A DNA stretch of 64,000 nucleotides from Silene conica. Its lineage: Eukaryota > Streptophyta > Magnoliopsida > Caryophyllales > Caryophyllaceae. The stretch lies in contig CM055311.2 in the NCBI GenBank assembly GCA_029255685.2, positions 14,592,952 through 14,656,951 of the forward strand, read 5' to 3'. The position numbers and the translations under genes were made by a program. Below are positions 49,634 to 60,063 of the stretch, piece by piece; positions within the stretch are counted from its first letter, which is position 1, and every line of letters begins with the position of its first letter. The notes below the pieces were generated by a model. It had not been told where the DNA came from, searched no databases, and was given only the letters and a program-made list of their open reading frames with translations.

Positions 49634-52600
49634 ATGGATTCCAAGCATCTCAAGTGCCCCATCTTCGATGGCAAAAACTATAGTTTATGGAAAAATATGA
49701 TGACTCATTACATCAAGGGTTGTGATTGGGAATGTTGGAAGATCATCCAAACTGGACCAAAGAAGATCTTGGTCGCCGCCGCCAATGGAACAACCTATGA
49801 AAAAATGGAAAGCGATTATGTGGAAAGTGACTATAAAATTGCAGAGAAAAACTCTAAGGCTATGAGCCTCCTACAGAACGGTATGATAACCTCAGAATTC
49901 GATAGATTCTCATCCTATAGTTCCGCCAAGGAAATATGGGATAGTCTCGAACTTGCTTATGAAGGAACATCCGCAGTCAGGAAACATCGTATAGACTTGC
50001 TCGTTCAAAGATATGAACTTTTCAATATGGAAAAGAATGAATCTATTGATAGCATGTCTGCACGATTTTCTTGTATTATTAATGAACTGCGGAACCTTGG
50101 CAAAAAGATCGATTCTGAGGATATCATTCGTAAGATTCTTAGGAGTCTCACCAAAAAGTGGCAACCCAAGGTCACAGCCATAGAGGAAGCACGTGATTTA
50201 TCTAAAATCACTTACCAAGAATTGATTGGATCCTTAATGGCTCACGAGATCATACTAAATAAAAACGATGATGATCCCAAAGGAAAGGGAGTCGCTTTAC
50301 AAGCCTCCACAAGCGAAGTAAGCGAAGAAGAACTTGAGGATGAAACAGTTCTATTCGCTAGACGATTTAAGAAAGCAGTTTTCAAAGGTAGATACAAAAA
50401 CTCCAACAACAAAACGTTCGACAAAAAGAAAACGGACTCCAAACAAACATTCTTCAAAAGAGGATGTTTCAAGTGTGGACAACAAGACCATATGATCAAA
50501 GATTGTCCAAGTTGGGACAAAATTAAAGACAAGTCTAAAAGAGAAAAGACCAAAACAGAGTTTAAGAAAGTAATGCTTGCGTCATGCTGGGGAGAATTAG
50601 AATCTGAAGATGACGAAGACTCTGAAGAAGAAGAGGTAGCAAACCTATGCCTAAGCAACGTCAGCCTAGATCTAATCTCAAGCGACAATGATGAAGATGA
50701 CGCATCGAATATGTGTCTCCTTGGAGAATCAGACTCAGACGACGACGACGAAGAGTTTGTCGCCAAGGAAAATAACCTATGGTATCTCGACAGTGGATGC
50801 TCAAGACATATGACAGGCGACGTAAACCTATTCCAAACCCTAAAACCTTTTGACGGAGGTAAAGTCACATTCGGTGATAACAAAAAGGGAAAGATCATCG
50901 GAATTGGTAAGATAGGTATATCATCCTCTCATGCTATAAATGATGTATACCTTGTAAATGGTCTCAAACACAATCTTATCAGTATATCTCAATTATGTGA
51001 CAAAGGAAACAAAGTAGTTTTCCATTCAGATATATGTCGTATAATCTTAGAAGGCACCAGTAAAGTAATACTTGAAGGTCACAGGATGAAAAATGTTTAT
51101 ATGATTGATTTAAATGCTGTACCTACTGATTCTTTATCATGCATGAAAGTTACGTTAGATGATCCATGTCTATGGCACAAGAGATTTGGTCATATTAGCT
51201 CACCTATTCTAAGTAAGCTGAAAAGATGGGACTTGGTCGAAGGTCTTCCAAAGATCAAATTTGATCAAGAAAAGATGTGTGACACATGTGCACGATGTAA
51301 ACACGTCAGATCATCCTTTAAGCCAAAAAGAGTGGTAAGCACAGAACAAGCTCTTGAACTAGTACACATGGATCTATGTGGCCCTATGAAGGTAAGAAGC
51401 AGAGGTGGTTCCAGGTACGTTTTCGTTCTAGTTGATGATTACTCTAGATTTGTTTGGCCAATCTTTCTTCACTCTAAAGACGAAACATTCGATGAATTTG
51501 TTAGTCTCATGAAACTTGTCCAAAACAAATATAAATCAAACGTAGTAACAATCCGTACTGACCATGGAACTGAGTTCGACAATCATGCTTTTATTGAGTT
51601 CTGTAAAACCAATGGTGTTGGTCATAACTTCTCGGCCCCTAGAACCCCACAACAAAATGGAGTCGTAGAACGAATGAACAGAACCCTAGAAGACATGGCT
51701 CGAACAATGCTTCTTTGTAGTGGCCTACCTAGAAACTTTTGGGCTGAGGCTATTAGTACAGCTTGCTATATTCATAACCGTGCTATGATTAGACCTATCC
51801 TTAAAAAGACACCTTATGAACTTCTTCGTGGTCGTAAACCAAACATATCTCATTTAAGATGCTTTGGTAGTAAATGCTTTGTTCACAACAATGGTAAAAA
51901 CAGATTAAGCAAATTCGACCCTAGAAGTGATGAAGCAATCTTTATAGGATATTCAGATCATAGTAAAGCCTACAAAGTTTTTAACAAACGTACTTTATGC
52001 ATAGAGGAAAGTATTCATGTTATCTTTGATGAGAATAATGCCTTCGATAAGCCATTACAGGATATAGAGGAAAACCTAGACGAACCTGATTTCAGGTTAT
52101 CAAGGGAAGATCCCCCTGAAATGGAAATTGAAGAAGGAGAACCTCAAGGAATGCATGATGAACTCAACTTGGGAGAAAATGGTACGAGAGATGAAACTAC
52201 AGTTGATGATACTGTAGATAACTCTCAAACCAATGACTCGGAACCCAGAGTTACAACTAATGAAGTTGTAACTTTGAATCAAAACCAAAGGGAAGAGGCC
52301 AGAGTTATACCTGACCCTACTATAAACCCAGGTTTAGATTCAGGGGGAACAAGTCAAAATCCCGAGTCAAGTTCAGGGAATGCAAATGATCAATCAAGAA
52401 ACTGGAGATATAAAGGCTCTCATCCTTTGGACAATGTCATAGGAAGCCTGACAGATGGAGTTCAAACTCGAAGGAGCTTAAATAACTTTTGCTCATTCTA
52501 CTCCTTTCTCTCCACCATTGAACCCTCAAATATCAAGGAAGCTCTCGCAGAACCAGACTGGATAGTTGCCATGCAAGAAGAACTCCAGCAATTTGAAAGA

Positions 52601-54046
52601 AACAAAGTTTGGCATCTTGTTCCTCGACCTAAGGACAGAACTGTCATTGGAACTAGATGGGTATTCAGAAACAAATTAGATGACACTGGAGTTATTGTGC
52701 GAAATAAGGCCAGACTAGTGGTTCAAGGATACAACCAACAGGAAGGGATCGATTATGATGAAACCTTTGCTCCTGTTGCTCGTCTTGAGGCAATAAGACT
52801 ACTCATTGCATTTGCAGCACACAAGGGAATGAAGCTTTTTCAGATGGACGTTAAGACTGCATTTCTTAATGGCTATCTCCAAGAAGAAGTATTTGTTGAA
52901 CAACCTCCTGGATTTCCTGACAGCAAACTCAAGGATCATGTATTCAAATTGGACAAAGCTCTCTATGGTCTGAAACAAGCACCTAGAGCATGGTACGACA
53001 GATTATCAAAGTTCCTATTGGAGAGTGGATTCAAGAGAGGATCTGTGGATAAAACCCTATTTCTTAAAAGTGAAAACTCAGATCTTCTAGTCGTTCAGAT
53101 CTATGTTGACGATATTATTTTTGGCTCAACTAATAAAAAGTTGTGCAAGTACTTCTCTGAGTTGATGACCTCTGAGTTCGAGATGAGTATGATGGGAGAA
53201 CTAAAGTTCTTCCTTGGACTTCAAATACAACAAACTGAAGAAGGAATCAAGGTTCATCAACAAAAATACGTCAAGGAGTTACTAAAGAAATTTGGAATGG
53301 AAACCTCTCATGCAATGCCTACTCCAATGGTCACAGATAAGAAGTTAACCAAAGACGAAGAGGGTAAGTCTGTAGATGAAACAACTTACAGAGGTATGAT
53401 TGGCTCACTTCTTTATCTTACAGCAAGTCGTCCAGATATAATGTTTAGTGTCTGTGTTTGTGCGAGATTCCAATCTGCACCAAAAGAATCACACATGATT
53501 GCAGTTAAGAGAATTTTAAGATACCTAATCGGAACCTCAAAATTATATCTATGGTATCCTATGGACTGTAATTTTAACCTAGTAGGATATTCAGATGCGG
53601 ATTATGCAGGGTGTTCTTTAGACAGAAAAAGTACCTCCGGACTTGCTACCTTTGTAGGTCCCTGTATTATATCTTGGGGATCCAAGAAACAAAATTCTGT
53701 CGCTCTCTCAACTGCTGAAGCAGAATATATTGCAGCCGCACTGGTATGTTCTCAACTTTTATGGTTAAAGCAACAGTTACATGATTATGGTGTTGATGTT
53801 GGATGCGTGCCTATCTTATGTGATAATACGAGTGCGATGATTATATCTAAAAACCCAGCCCAGCACTCGAGGACCAAACATATTGAAATAAGACACCACT
53901 TCCTTAGAGACCATGTCGAAAAGAAAAATATAAAATTGGAATTTTGTAGTACGGAAAAACAGTGGGCAGATATCTTCACTAAACCATTGGCTAGAGAACG
54001 CTTTGAGACTTTGCGATTGGAAATTGGTTTAATCGGTGGCACCTAA
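49634..54046 (+). CDS. Gag-Pol polyprotein of the young copia element
   Basis: 1470 codons from ATG at 49634; the open frame begins further up, but only with GTG at 49586, and this ATG has a favourable context. Gag (UBN2-type) occupies about residues 1-300, with zinc knuckle C278-x2-C281-x4-H286-x4-C291, then an acidic linker. Protease DSG is at D386. Integrase has the zinc site H515-x4-H520-x28-C549-x2-C552 and the catalytic triad D580, D643, E679 (35 residues between the last two). Reverse transcriptase has YVDD at D1159-D1160, and RNase H includes D1321 in YSDADYAG and TAEAEY. No stop or frameshift is seen. Gag, protease and Pol are in one frame, as usual for copia. Compared with the old relative at 60.6-63 kb, about 430 residues (coiled coil and second zinc knuckle) between the knuckle and protease are absent. 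Confidence 0.97.
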   Translation: MDSKHLKCPIFDGKNYSLWKNMMTHYIKGCDWECWKIIQTGPKKILVAAANGTTYEKMESDYVESDYKIAEKNSKAMSLLQNGMITSEFDRFSSYSSAKEIWDSLELAYEGTSAVRKHRIDLLVQRYELFNMEKNESIDSMSARFSCIINELRNLGKKIDSEDIIRKILRSLTKKWQPKVTAIEEARDLSKITYQELIGSLMAHEIILNKNDDDPKGKGVALQASTSEVSEEELEDETVLFARRFKKAVFKGRYKNSNNKTFDKKKTDSKQTFFKRGCFKCGQQDHMIKDCPSWDKIKDKSKREKTKTEFKKVMLASCWGELESEDDEDSEEEEVANLCLSNVSLDLISSDNDEDDASNMCLLGESDSDDDDEEFVAKENNLWYLDSGCSRHMTGDVNLFQTLKPFDGGKVTFGDNKKGKIIGIGKIGISSSHAINDVYLVNGLKHNLISISQLCDKGNKVVFHSDICRIILEGTSKVILEGHRMKNVYMIDLNAVPTDSLSCMKVTLDDPCLWHKRFGHISSPILSKLKRWDLVEGLPKIKFDQEKMCDTCARCKHVRSSFKPKRVVSTEQALELVHMDLCGPMKVRSRGGSRYVFVLVDDYSRFVWPIFLHSKDETFDEFVSLMKLVQNKYKSNVVTIRTDHGTEFDNHAFIEFCKTNGVGHNFSAPRTPQQNGVVERMNRTLEDMARTMLLCSGLPRNFWAEAISTACYIHNRAMIRPILKKTPYELLRGRKPNISHLRCFGSKCFVHNNGKNRLSKFDPRSDEAIFIGYSDHSKAYKVFNKRTLCIEESIHVIFDENNAFDKPLQDIEENLDEPDFRLSREDPPEMEIEEGEPQGMHDELNLGENGTRDETTVDDTVDNSQTNDSEPRVTTNEVVTLNQNQREEARVIPDPTINPGLDSGGTSQNPESSSGNANDQSRNWRYKGSHPLDNVIGSLTDGVQTRRSLNNFCSFYSFLSTIEPSNIKEALAEPDWIVAMQEELQQFERNKVWHLVPRPKDRTVIGTRWVFRNKLDDTGVIVRNKARLVVQGYNQQEGIDYDETFAPVARLEAIRLLIAFAAHKGMKLFQMDVKTAFLNGYLQEEVFVEQPPGFPDSKLKDHVFKLDKALYGLKQAPRAWYDRLSKFLLESGFKRGSVDKTLFLKSENSDLLVVQIYVDDIIFGSTNKKLCKYFSELMTSEFEMSMMGELKFFLGLQIQQTEEGIKVHQQKYVKELLKKFGMETSHAMPTPMVTDKKLTKDEEGKSVDETTYRGMIGSLLYLTASRPDIMFSVCVCARFQSAPKESHMIAVKRILRYLIGTSKLYLWYPMDCNFNLVGYSDADYAGCSLDRKSTSGLATFVGPCIISWGSKKQNSVALSTAEAEYIAAALVCSQLLWLKQQLHDYGVDVGCVPILCDNTSAMIISKNPAQHSRTKHIEIRHHFLRDHVEKKNIKLEFCSTEKQWADIFTKPLARERFETLRLEIGLIGGT

Positions 54047-54605
54047 TCAAATCTTAAAAGCAAGAAATATCCCAATGATTGACTACGGTTTAGATGAGAT
54101 TATATGACTGTGTCCGTATACTCCGCTGCATGTGTATGTATATCTTTGATGTTAAATTTTGTGATTATAGTTATATTATATGATTTACATATGAATGTGT
54201 GCACAATCGATCTCACAATAATATTACGATACATATTATAATTATCCTACAAATACACAGTACAATATATATACAAAATAATAATAAGCAAATATTATAA
54301 AAACAAAAATTACTTACCTTATTTAACACACAAACCGTGTGTTCTCACCATCATGTGCCATGTACCTCTCAAACCAGCCCCACAACCTCTTGCCACGTAC
54401 CCCTACCCTAGTCCTAGCCTTTGACTTCTTACCCCCCACTATTATTACCTTACACTTACCACATTTAACCCCCTTTACCCACTATTACCGTCTTCCACCC
54501 AAAACTCCATAAAACTCCTAAAAATCCAAACCTCCGTAAAACCTCCGTAAACCTCCATCACAAAAACCACCTAATCAAAACCCAACACCACCATTCCAAC
54601 CAAAA
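54047..54605 (+). promoter_or_regulatory. Spacer before the second ORF: possible internal promoter or leader
   Basis: The left half is AT-rich with a TATA-like ATATATATACAAAA near 54266. The right half becomes C/A-rich and almost free of G (three G in the last 125 bases), like a plant 5' untranslated leader. It could be a private promoter and leader for the downstream ORF, or contain a splice acceptor for a subgenomic RNA. Confidence 0.4.
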
Positions 54606-56141
54606 ATGCCTCCATCTCGTGCAACCCGATCTCAACAAAAGAAGCCTTCACCCCCTTCACCGACTTCGTCACCCCCACCATCTCCAACACCGATAGCCAC
54701 CGCCGCACCACCATCTGACAAAGGCAAACGACGAAAACTCAACCGCTCATCTCCTTCCATTCCTGATGACATGCATGAAATGAGTTCTCCCTCTCGACAT
54801 TCGCGTCCCCTGTTTTCCGAATATTCAATCGAAGCTACTAGGGAGGGTCTTGAGAAAGTGCGTATGACCAAACAAGAAGGTACGTTAATTGATCGAGTTT
54901 TACCTTACGCCATTCATGCGGGTCGGTTTTATCCTAAATCGTGGGTCAGTGGGTCAAAATCTTTGCGTTTCTTTAAAGATTTTCTCACATATCAAGGATG
55001 GGAATATATAAGTGAATTCTCGGGTTTGTTGTTTCCTATAGAGTTGGTTCAATTCTTTGCTTCTGTTAAACCTTGTGATGATGGTATTAAGGGTGTTGTG
55101 AATGGTCAAGACGTTGTTGTAACTAAGTCGGATATTTGTGAAATCTTTAAGCTTGATCAAGACGGGTTAGTTCTTGACCCAAGAAAGGAATGGAGTGTAG
55201 TTACTAAAGATCAAAAATTGGTGATTAAAAAATATTTCGATGACGAAGCTACTGAGGTTTCTCCACTGCTCACTGTCAATTTTAACCCAAAATTGAAGTT
55301 CTTCTTGAACTTTTTATGGAATACTGTATTACCTCGTCGGGGTGGTCGGGATAAACTTGCTAGTGTTGAGGCCATAGTGTTGTATAGCTGGTTGGAGGGA
55401 CAGAAAGTTGATTTGGCATCTCTTATTTGCCATAAAATCTGTCAAGTTTCAAATGTTCTTGTTAAAGAGAAATTTTGCTCTACAATCGACATCCCATATG
55501 GAATGTGGGTATCTGAATTAATGCTTAAAAAGGGTGTTGTTGATAATGCTAGTTTCGGAATTAAGTCAAAAGATGCTATGGGTGATCGTTTGTTGAAGTT
55601 AATGGGTATTTTCTTTGATGGTACCGATCTTTCGTTTGGTAAGGCTGTTGGTCAGGAAGCTGCTTCGACTCCATCCCCTCTCTTTGCCAATCTTGAGGCA
55701 AAAATGGATAAGGTCATTGATTTGTGTGAAGGGCAGAAGTGTTCTGGTGAGGCAGGGAGTAATGGTAAGAAGAGAGGACGTGATTTTGAGGATGATGTTC
55801 ACGAATGGATGAACAAGGTTGATAAACACTTAGTTAAAATTGGTTCAGAGGTGTCAGTTGTGTGCTCGGAATTGCTCAGTATTAGTGATCGACTTTCCTT
55901 CATTACGACTCAGGGAGGCGCCATGGTTAGGGATCATGGGTTACTAAGGGAAGACGCATCTCAAGCACTCGAGGCCGTCAAAGCACTATCCCTCAAAGTG
56001 CTCAACTTTGAAATTTCACTCAATGCTCAAGGGAGAAACGTATCAAGTTGTTTGGACAGGCTGGAGTCACTTGAGTATCGTACCCGACCCGACTATGTGA
56101 ATCCCTATGCAAAGAATCCGGGTTCAAGCTCTCGTTCGTGA
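54606..56141 (+). CDS. Second ORF of the element: 'putative plant transposon protein' type
   Basis: 511 codons from ATG at 54606 in the same orientation as Gag-Pol. Residues 1-70 are Pro/Ser/Arg-rich and basic (KGKRRKLNRSS could be a nuclear signal). Residues about 85-330 resemble the plant family called 'putative plant transposon protein' (Pfam PF20167 as I recall it): RFYPKSWV, LLFPIELVQFFASV, VVVTKSDICEIFKL, LWNTVLPRRGG, AIVLYSWLEGQKVDLASLI, IPYGMWVSELMLKKGVV. The last 150 residues are predicted coiled coil. There is no signal peptide or membrane segment, so it is not an envelope protein even though it occupies the env-like position. Intactness in a young copy suggests it is maintained. 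Role unknown; assembly, RNA binding or nuclear transport are guesses. Confidence 0.85.
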   Translation: MPPSRATRSQQKKPSPPSPTSSPPPSPTPIATAAPPSDKGKRRKLNRSSPSIPDDMHEMSSPSRHSRPLFSEYSIEATREGLEKVRMTKQEGTLIDRVLPYAIHAGRFYPKSWVSGSKSLRFFKDFLTYQGWEYISEFSGLLFPIELVQFFASVKPCDDGIKGVVNGQDVVVTKSDICEIFKLDQDGLVLDPRKEWSVVTKDQKLVIKKYFDDEATEVSPLLTVNFNPKLKFFLNFLWNTVLPRRGGRDKLASVEAIVLYSWLEGQKVDLASLICHKICQVSNVLVKEKFCSTIDIPYGMWVSELMLKKGVVDNASFGIKSKDAMGDRLLKLMGIFFDGTDLSFGKAVGQEAASTPSPLFANLEAKMDKVIDLCEGQKCSGEAGSNGKKRGRDFEDDVHEWMNKVDKHLVKIGSEVSVVCSELLSISDRLSFITTQGGAMVRDHGLLREDASQALEAVKALSLKVLNFEISLNAQGRNVSSCLDRLESLEYRTRPDYVNPYAKNPGSSSRS

Positions 56142-56795
56142 TCCGTCATCTCCGTCTCTGTTTCTTGGTTGGATTGAAGTTGGTTTGTTGTTGTTTTAAG
56201 TCTGGGGTGGACTTATGAACTTTTTGTATTATGGCCCAATGCCTTTCCCTGGCCCATTAGAAATCCGAAGCTAACTCACCTTTTGCCTCTCTCGGATTTC
56301 TTAACCCTAAACAGGCCCAAAACTTACTTCCTGTTCTGATGCGGCCCAATCCCCTATTTCTTTTGCTATTGGCCCAACTAACATAGCCAGGCCCATTCTC
56401 TTAAACCTTGTCCCACATTCGGCCCATTGGCTTAGTATTTTGGATTGCTTGTGTATATTTTTAACATTCCGTATGTGGTTATGTGATATTTTCTATGTTC
56501 ATATTATTTCGACTCGTTTATATGCTTGCTTATGCTTCGTACGTATATTATTCTAGTCGTTTCATGTCTTTGTTCTCATCTTTTCGATGATGTCAAGAGG
56601 GGGAAATATGCGACTTAGATTAGAATTTGCCTAAGCTTGCTCCTTGTCGTAATTCATTGTCTCTTAGGGTCCTTAAAGGATATGGGATAGATAGAAGATA
56701 GAAACCCTAAGTGACTCTTTGCTATGAATGACCCTTATTATATTGAGGGGGAACATACACTTAGACACGAAATCTAAGAGAGACTTGCCATCATC
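56142..56795 (+). other. 3' untranslated part with extra polypurine tracts
   Basis: Non-coding. Besides the main tract next to the 3' LTR, similar G-rich tracts lie at 56595-56606 (AAGAGGGGGAAA) and 56745-56753 (GAGGGGGAA). Multiple polypurine tracts before the 3' LTR are described for Sireviruses. Confidence 0.6.
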
Positions 56796-56808
56796 AAAAA
56801 GGGGGAAT
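56796..56808 (+). other. Polypurine tract (plus-strand primer)
   Basis: AAAAAGGGGGAA followed by TT and the 3' LTR, where plus-strand DNA synthesis starts. Confidence 0.9.
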
Positions 56809-56809
56809 T

Positions 56810-58288
56810 TGTTGAACCATATATTCAAATATATATATAGTATATATGTTTATGTTTCGATAATGACAAGTCTAGATATTTATATATTATATACTCGTAT
56901 GTATAATCGTGTGCTAAGTGTACAGAACATTAGTAAGAAGATCTAATCAATCAAGTATAAAAGATTCAAGCTTATTAGTCAATGAATTGACTAAGTCGAA
57001 GATTGATAAAAGATCACAAGCGCGCATAATGAACTAAAGTTATATTCATCAACTATAACTTTAGTACAAGATGGATTCAAGTTATAGCTCGTAGCTATAA
57101 CTCTACATCATGAAGAAATGATCAAGATTTATGTGTGTTTTAGTTGAAACGTTTGTTTCCTAATTTGTGTCGTGTGATATTAATGTTTGAATGGTATTCT
57201 AATTAAATATGGAATTGTTAATCTTAATAGGATTATATAAAATATCTCTTAGTTAAATAGGAAATAAATAATTGTCTTATGAGATAATTATTTATTACTA
57301 AAATAAACTAAAGATTTTTATATGATTTTAATTGTCAAAAATATATAGTCTAAATATAGTTTGTTTCGATTTTGGAAATCGTGTGATATGCCACATTACC
57401 AAAATCGTGTAGGACTTACTTAAATAAATATTATGTATTTATTTAATGTCCTAAATAAACTAAGATTATATTATGGTAATATATTTTATTATCTTTGACA
57501 TGATTTAGGAAGTTGATTTAATAAAGATACTAATTGTTTATTATATAAAGATCTTTCCTAAATATGAATTAGGAAATTAATTCCTTATATAATACATATA
57601 GTATATTATTAAATCTTTCCTAAAAGATATTAAGATTAGATTTAAGGTAGTATTACTAAAAGACTAGTATTCTAGTTTAAGTAATATTCCTAAATCATCT
57701 AGGGTTTGAATTACCTAGATACATATTCTATAGAAATAGACTACCTATGACACATTAATTCATACGAAATACACAACACACATACACGCAAATCAAGAGA
57801 AAGCCGTCGGTCATATACTTCAATATTCGAGCTTTTAATTGTCAAATCCGATTCAAGATTCAAGTGCTCAAGCATTGATCTTATTCATTCAAGATTGTGA
57901 CACCAAGAAAACATTGAAGACTTTATCTTATTTACGTAAGATAGATTGAGTATTTAGCGGTACTCGTTGTAAGACAGATATTTAACGGTATTTGTCGTAG
58001 CTAGATATTTAACGGTATCTAGATTGAGTTGTGACTAACATCAAAGTCGCACGAGTAGGGTTGATAAAATTGTAATCCAGAGTTGGTACTAATTTTATTA
58101 ATCGAGAATAGTGGACGTAGGTCTCAGAGTGTGAGACTGAACCACTTCAAAAATATCGTGTCTCTACTTTATTATTGCTCTACTCAACAATCATCATACA
58201 ACTACACACACATCGAAGAAGATTTTAAAAGAAGGCATACTCAATTCAACCCCCCCTTCTTGAGTATATTATATCAATAGACTCTTCA
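56810..58288 (+). repeat. 3' LTR of the young element
   Basis: 1479 bp, identical to the 5' LTR except G for T at 57733, inside the TATA box. Confidence 0.97.
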
Positions 58289-58293
58289 CCTGA
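58289..58293. other. Target site duplication of the young element, right copy
   Basis: CCTGA, identical to 48063-48067. Confidence 0.95.
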
Positions 58294-59057
58294 TATGCAT
58301 CTGTCCCTGCCCGCGTGTATGCTGGTCTGCTACGGCAACACACCCCTTCCCATTCCCACTTCACGCTATGCATTTTATCTTTTATTGTTGTTGTTGCGTG
58401 CTGCTGTCCACGCTACAGTAGGACTGTGTGTGTTAATTGTTGTTCGTTGCTAAAATTATTGCTGCTGTCTTCTACTACTAATAATACTTAGTACTACTAA
58501 TATCTACGCTAATTTACTACATACTACCTCCTGCACATTTTTGTTTTAGTATTTTATTATTATTTTACGTACGTGCTTGCTAGCCTGCTTGATTTAATTA
58601 GTTACGTACGTGCTTGCTAGCTTGTTTACGTTTAAATAATACGTTAGAAATCGTTACGAATTAGTAATGGGTTACGGTTTTATTATTAGAAGCATGTCGA
58701 AATAATTTAATTAGTTAGTCGATTTTCCCGTATAAAATATAGGTAATATTATATGAAGTTTAATTTAAATCAAATCGTGTTATTTCCTTTATCGGTTAAA
58801 CCGGTTAATTAGAACGTAATCAAATACTTAGTAAAATATATTTGAGCTAAGTAAGATTTAGTAAAGTAATTAGGGACTTGTCTAAAATTCGTTAGTTCTT
58901 AAGCGTCCGTTAATATTTATATCGGACTAAGATATTTGAAAAGATAGCAGTTGTTTAGAAATAACTTAATCGGATTTGGCCTTCCTCTTATGTTTATATG
59001 TGTTTGAGGTCCCCGGAGGATGGGCGACACTATATTGGGTTCGGGAATGGAGAGAGG

Positions 59058-59102
59058 ATAGAGACCCCCCGGTCGGGTAACCGAAAGGGAAACCGGCTCA
59101 CC
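59058..59102 (+). repeat. Module A1 before the hairpin array
   Basis: GACCCCCCGGTCGGGTAACC followed by GGGAAACCGGCTC. A second copy stands at 60020-60063 after the array. Its flanks (from 59035 and to about 59130) are complementary with G:T pairs, so it may form the head of a larger hairpin. Confidence 0.6.
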
Positions 59103-59199
59103 CTCAACTTAGTTCCCGGGGTCAATTGAGTGTTGACTAGAGGTTAAGAAAAGTAGAACTATAGATTAGTTCATAGACTTTGGTTGATATTGTATTGAT

Positions 59200-59880
59200 G
59201 CGTATTAAGTTATGCCTTAAGCTGGCCTCTGAACTTAATACGTGAGTTGTTTGTCATATATGGGGATATGCCTTAAGTTGGCCTCTGAGCCCTATATGTG
59301 TATGTTGTCGTGTCTGGGACATGCCTTAAGCTGGCCTCTGAGTTCAGACATGTGTGATAGTGATCGCGTTGGAACATGCCTTAAGTTGGCCTCTGAGTCT
59401 GACGAGTAGAGCAGCTGCACAACGGGGTAGCTAAGGAACTGACACCTTGCCCGGGGTGCAGATGTTTGGTGCTAGAACATGCCTTAAGTTGACATCTGAG
59501 TTTAGTACCTTGTGATGTGGTGAAGGGACATGCCTTAAGCTGGCCTCTGAGTCCTTTACTTTTGGATGCTAGTCTATGCCTTAAGTTGGCCTCTGAGTCT
59601 AGTGTCTTGCTGATTGGCAGGTCTATGCCTTAAGTTGGCCTCTGAGTCCTTGCTTGCTGAATGATTGGTATTTAGGTTATGTCTTAAGTTGACCGCTGAA
59701 CCTTTATACTTGCTGAATGATTGGTATTTAGGTTATGTCTTAAGTTGACCGCTGAACCTTTATACTTGCTGAATGATTGGTATTTAGGTTATGTCTTAAG
59801 TTGACCGCTGAACCTTTATACTTGCTGAATGATTGGTATTTAGGTTATGTCTTAAGTTGACCGCTGAACCTTATACTTGC
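59200..59880 (+). repeat. Tandem array of twelve hairpins with a conserved loop
   Basis: The loop core CCTTAAGYTGGCCTCTGAG (with variants) recurs 12 times, starting near 59213, 59269, 59322, 59377, 59480, 59531, 59577, 59626, 59680, 59736, 59792 and 59848. Each copy is flanked by arms that pair with each other but differ from unit to unit, for example 59201-59210 with 59233-59242 (10 of 10 pairs) and 59255-59265 with 59290-59300 (11 pairs, two G:T). The last four units are a near-perfect 56-bp tandem repeat. It lies in the solo LTR, in sense orientation. Confidence 0.85.
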
Positions 59881-60019
59881 TGTTTTTATCTGCTTGCCTT
59901 GAGTTGGTACAGTGTCAGATATGTATGATGATAGTAATGTTTACAGTACCTTGACTTTGATATTGTTCATCCAAGGCATTGGATGACTCTTTAGTCAGTT
60001 TCGTAAATGGTTTGGACTG

Positions 60020-60063
60020 AAAGACCCCCCGACCGGGCAACCGGTAGGGAAACCGGCTCTCTT
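60020..60063 (+). repeat. Module A2 after the hairpin array
   Basis: GACCCCCCGACCGGGCAACC followed by GGGAAACCGGCTC, the second copy of the module at 59058. The flanks TCGTAAATGGTTTGGA (59999-60014) and TCCAAATAGTTTCCGA (60064-60079) pair at most positions. Confidence 0.6.

Larger units (their letters stand above)
48068..58288 (+). mobile_element. Young full-length Sirevirus-like Ty1/copia retrotransposon
   Basis: 10,221 bp: 5' LTR 48068-49546, primer site 49549-49561, Gag-Pol 49634-54046, second ORF 54606-56141, polypurine tract 56796-56808, 3' LTR 56810-58288, with 5-bp duplication CCTGA. The two 1479-bp LTRs differ at one position that I can find (48991 T, 57733 G). With commonly used plant rates (about 0.65-1.3e-8 per site per year) this means some tens of thousands of years at most. 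Domain order Gag-PR-INT-RT-RH makes it Ty1/copia. Large size, long LTRs, an extra ORF after Pol and several G-rich polypurine tracts suggest the Sirevirus lineage. All parts for transposition appear intact. Confidence 0.95.

Noticed and set aside
54606..56141. Envelope gene
   Set aside because: Position is env-like, but there is no signal peptide, transmembrane helix or Cys pattern; the sequence fits a plant transposon-associated family.
58083..58280. 65-codon open frame, duplicated at 49341
   Set aside because: Both copies lie in the R/U5 part of identical LTRs, start with a non-ATG-like context and show no protein features.
59200..59880. Repeat-spacer layout resembling a CRISPR array
   Set aside because: The conserved 19-22-base element alternates with variable sequence, but the variable parts pair with each other across each repeat, the spacing is irregular, and the context is a plant LTR with no cas genes.
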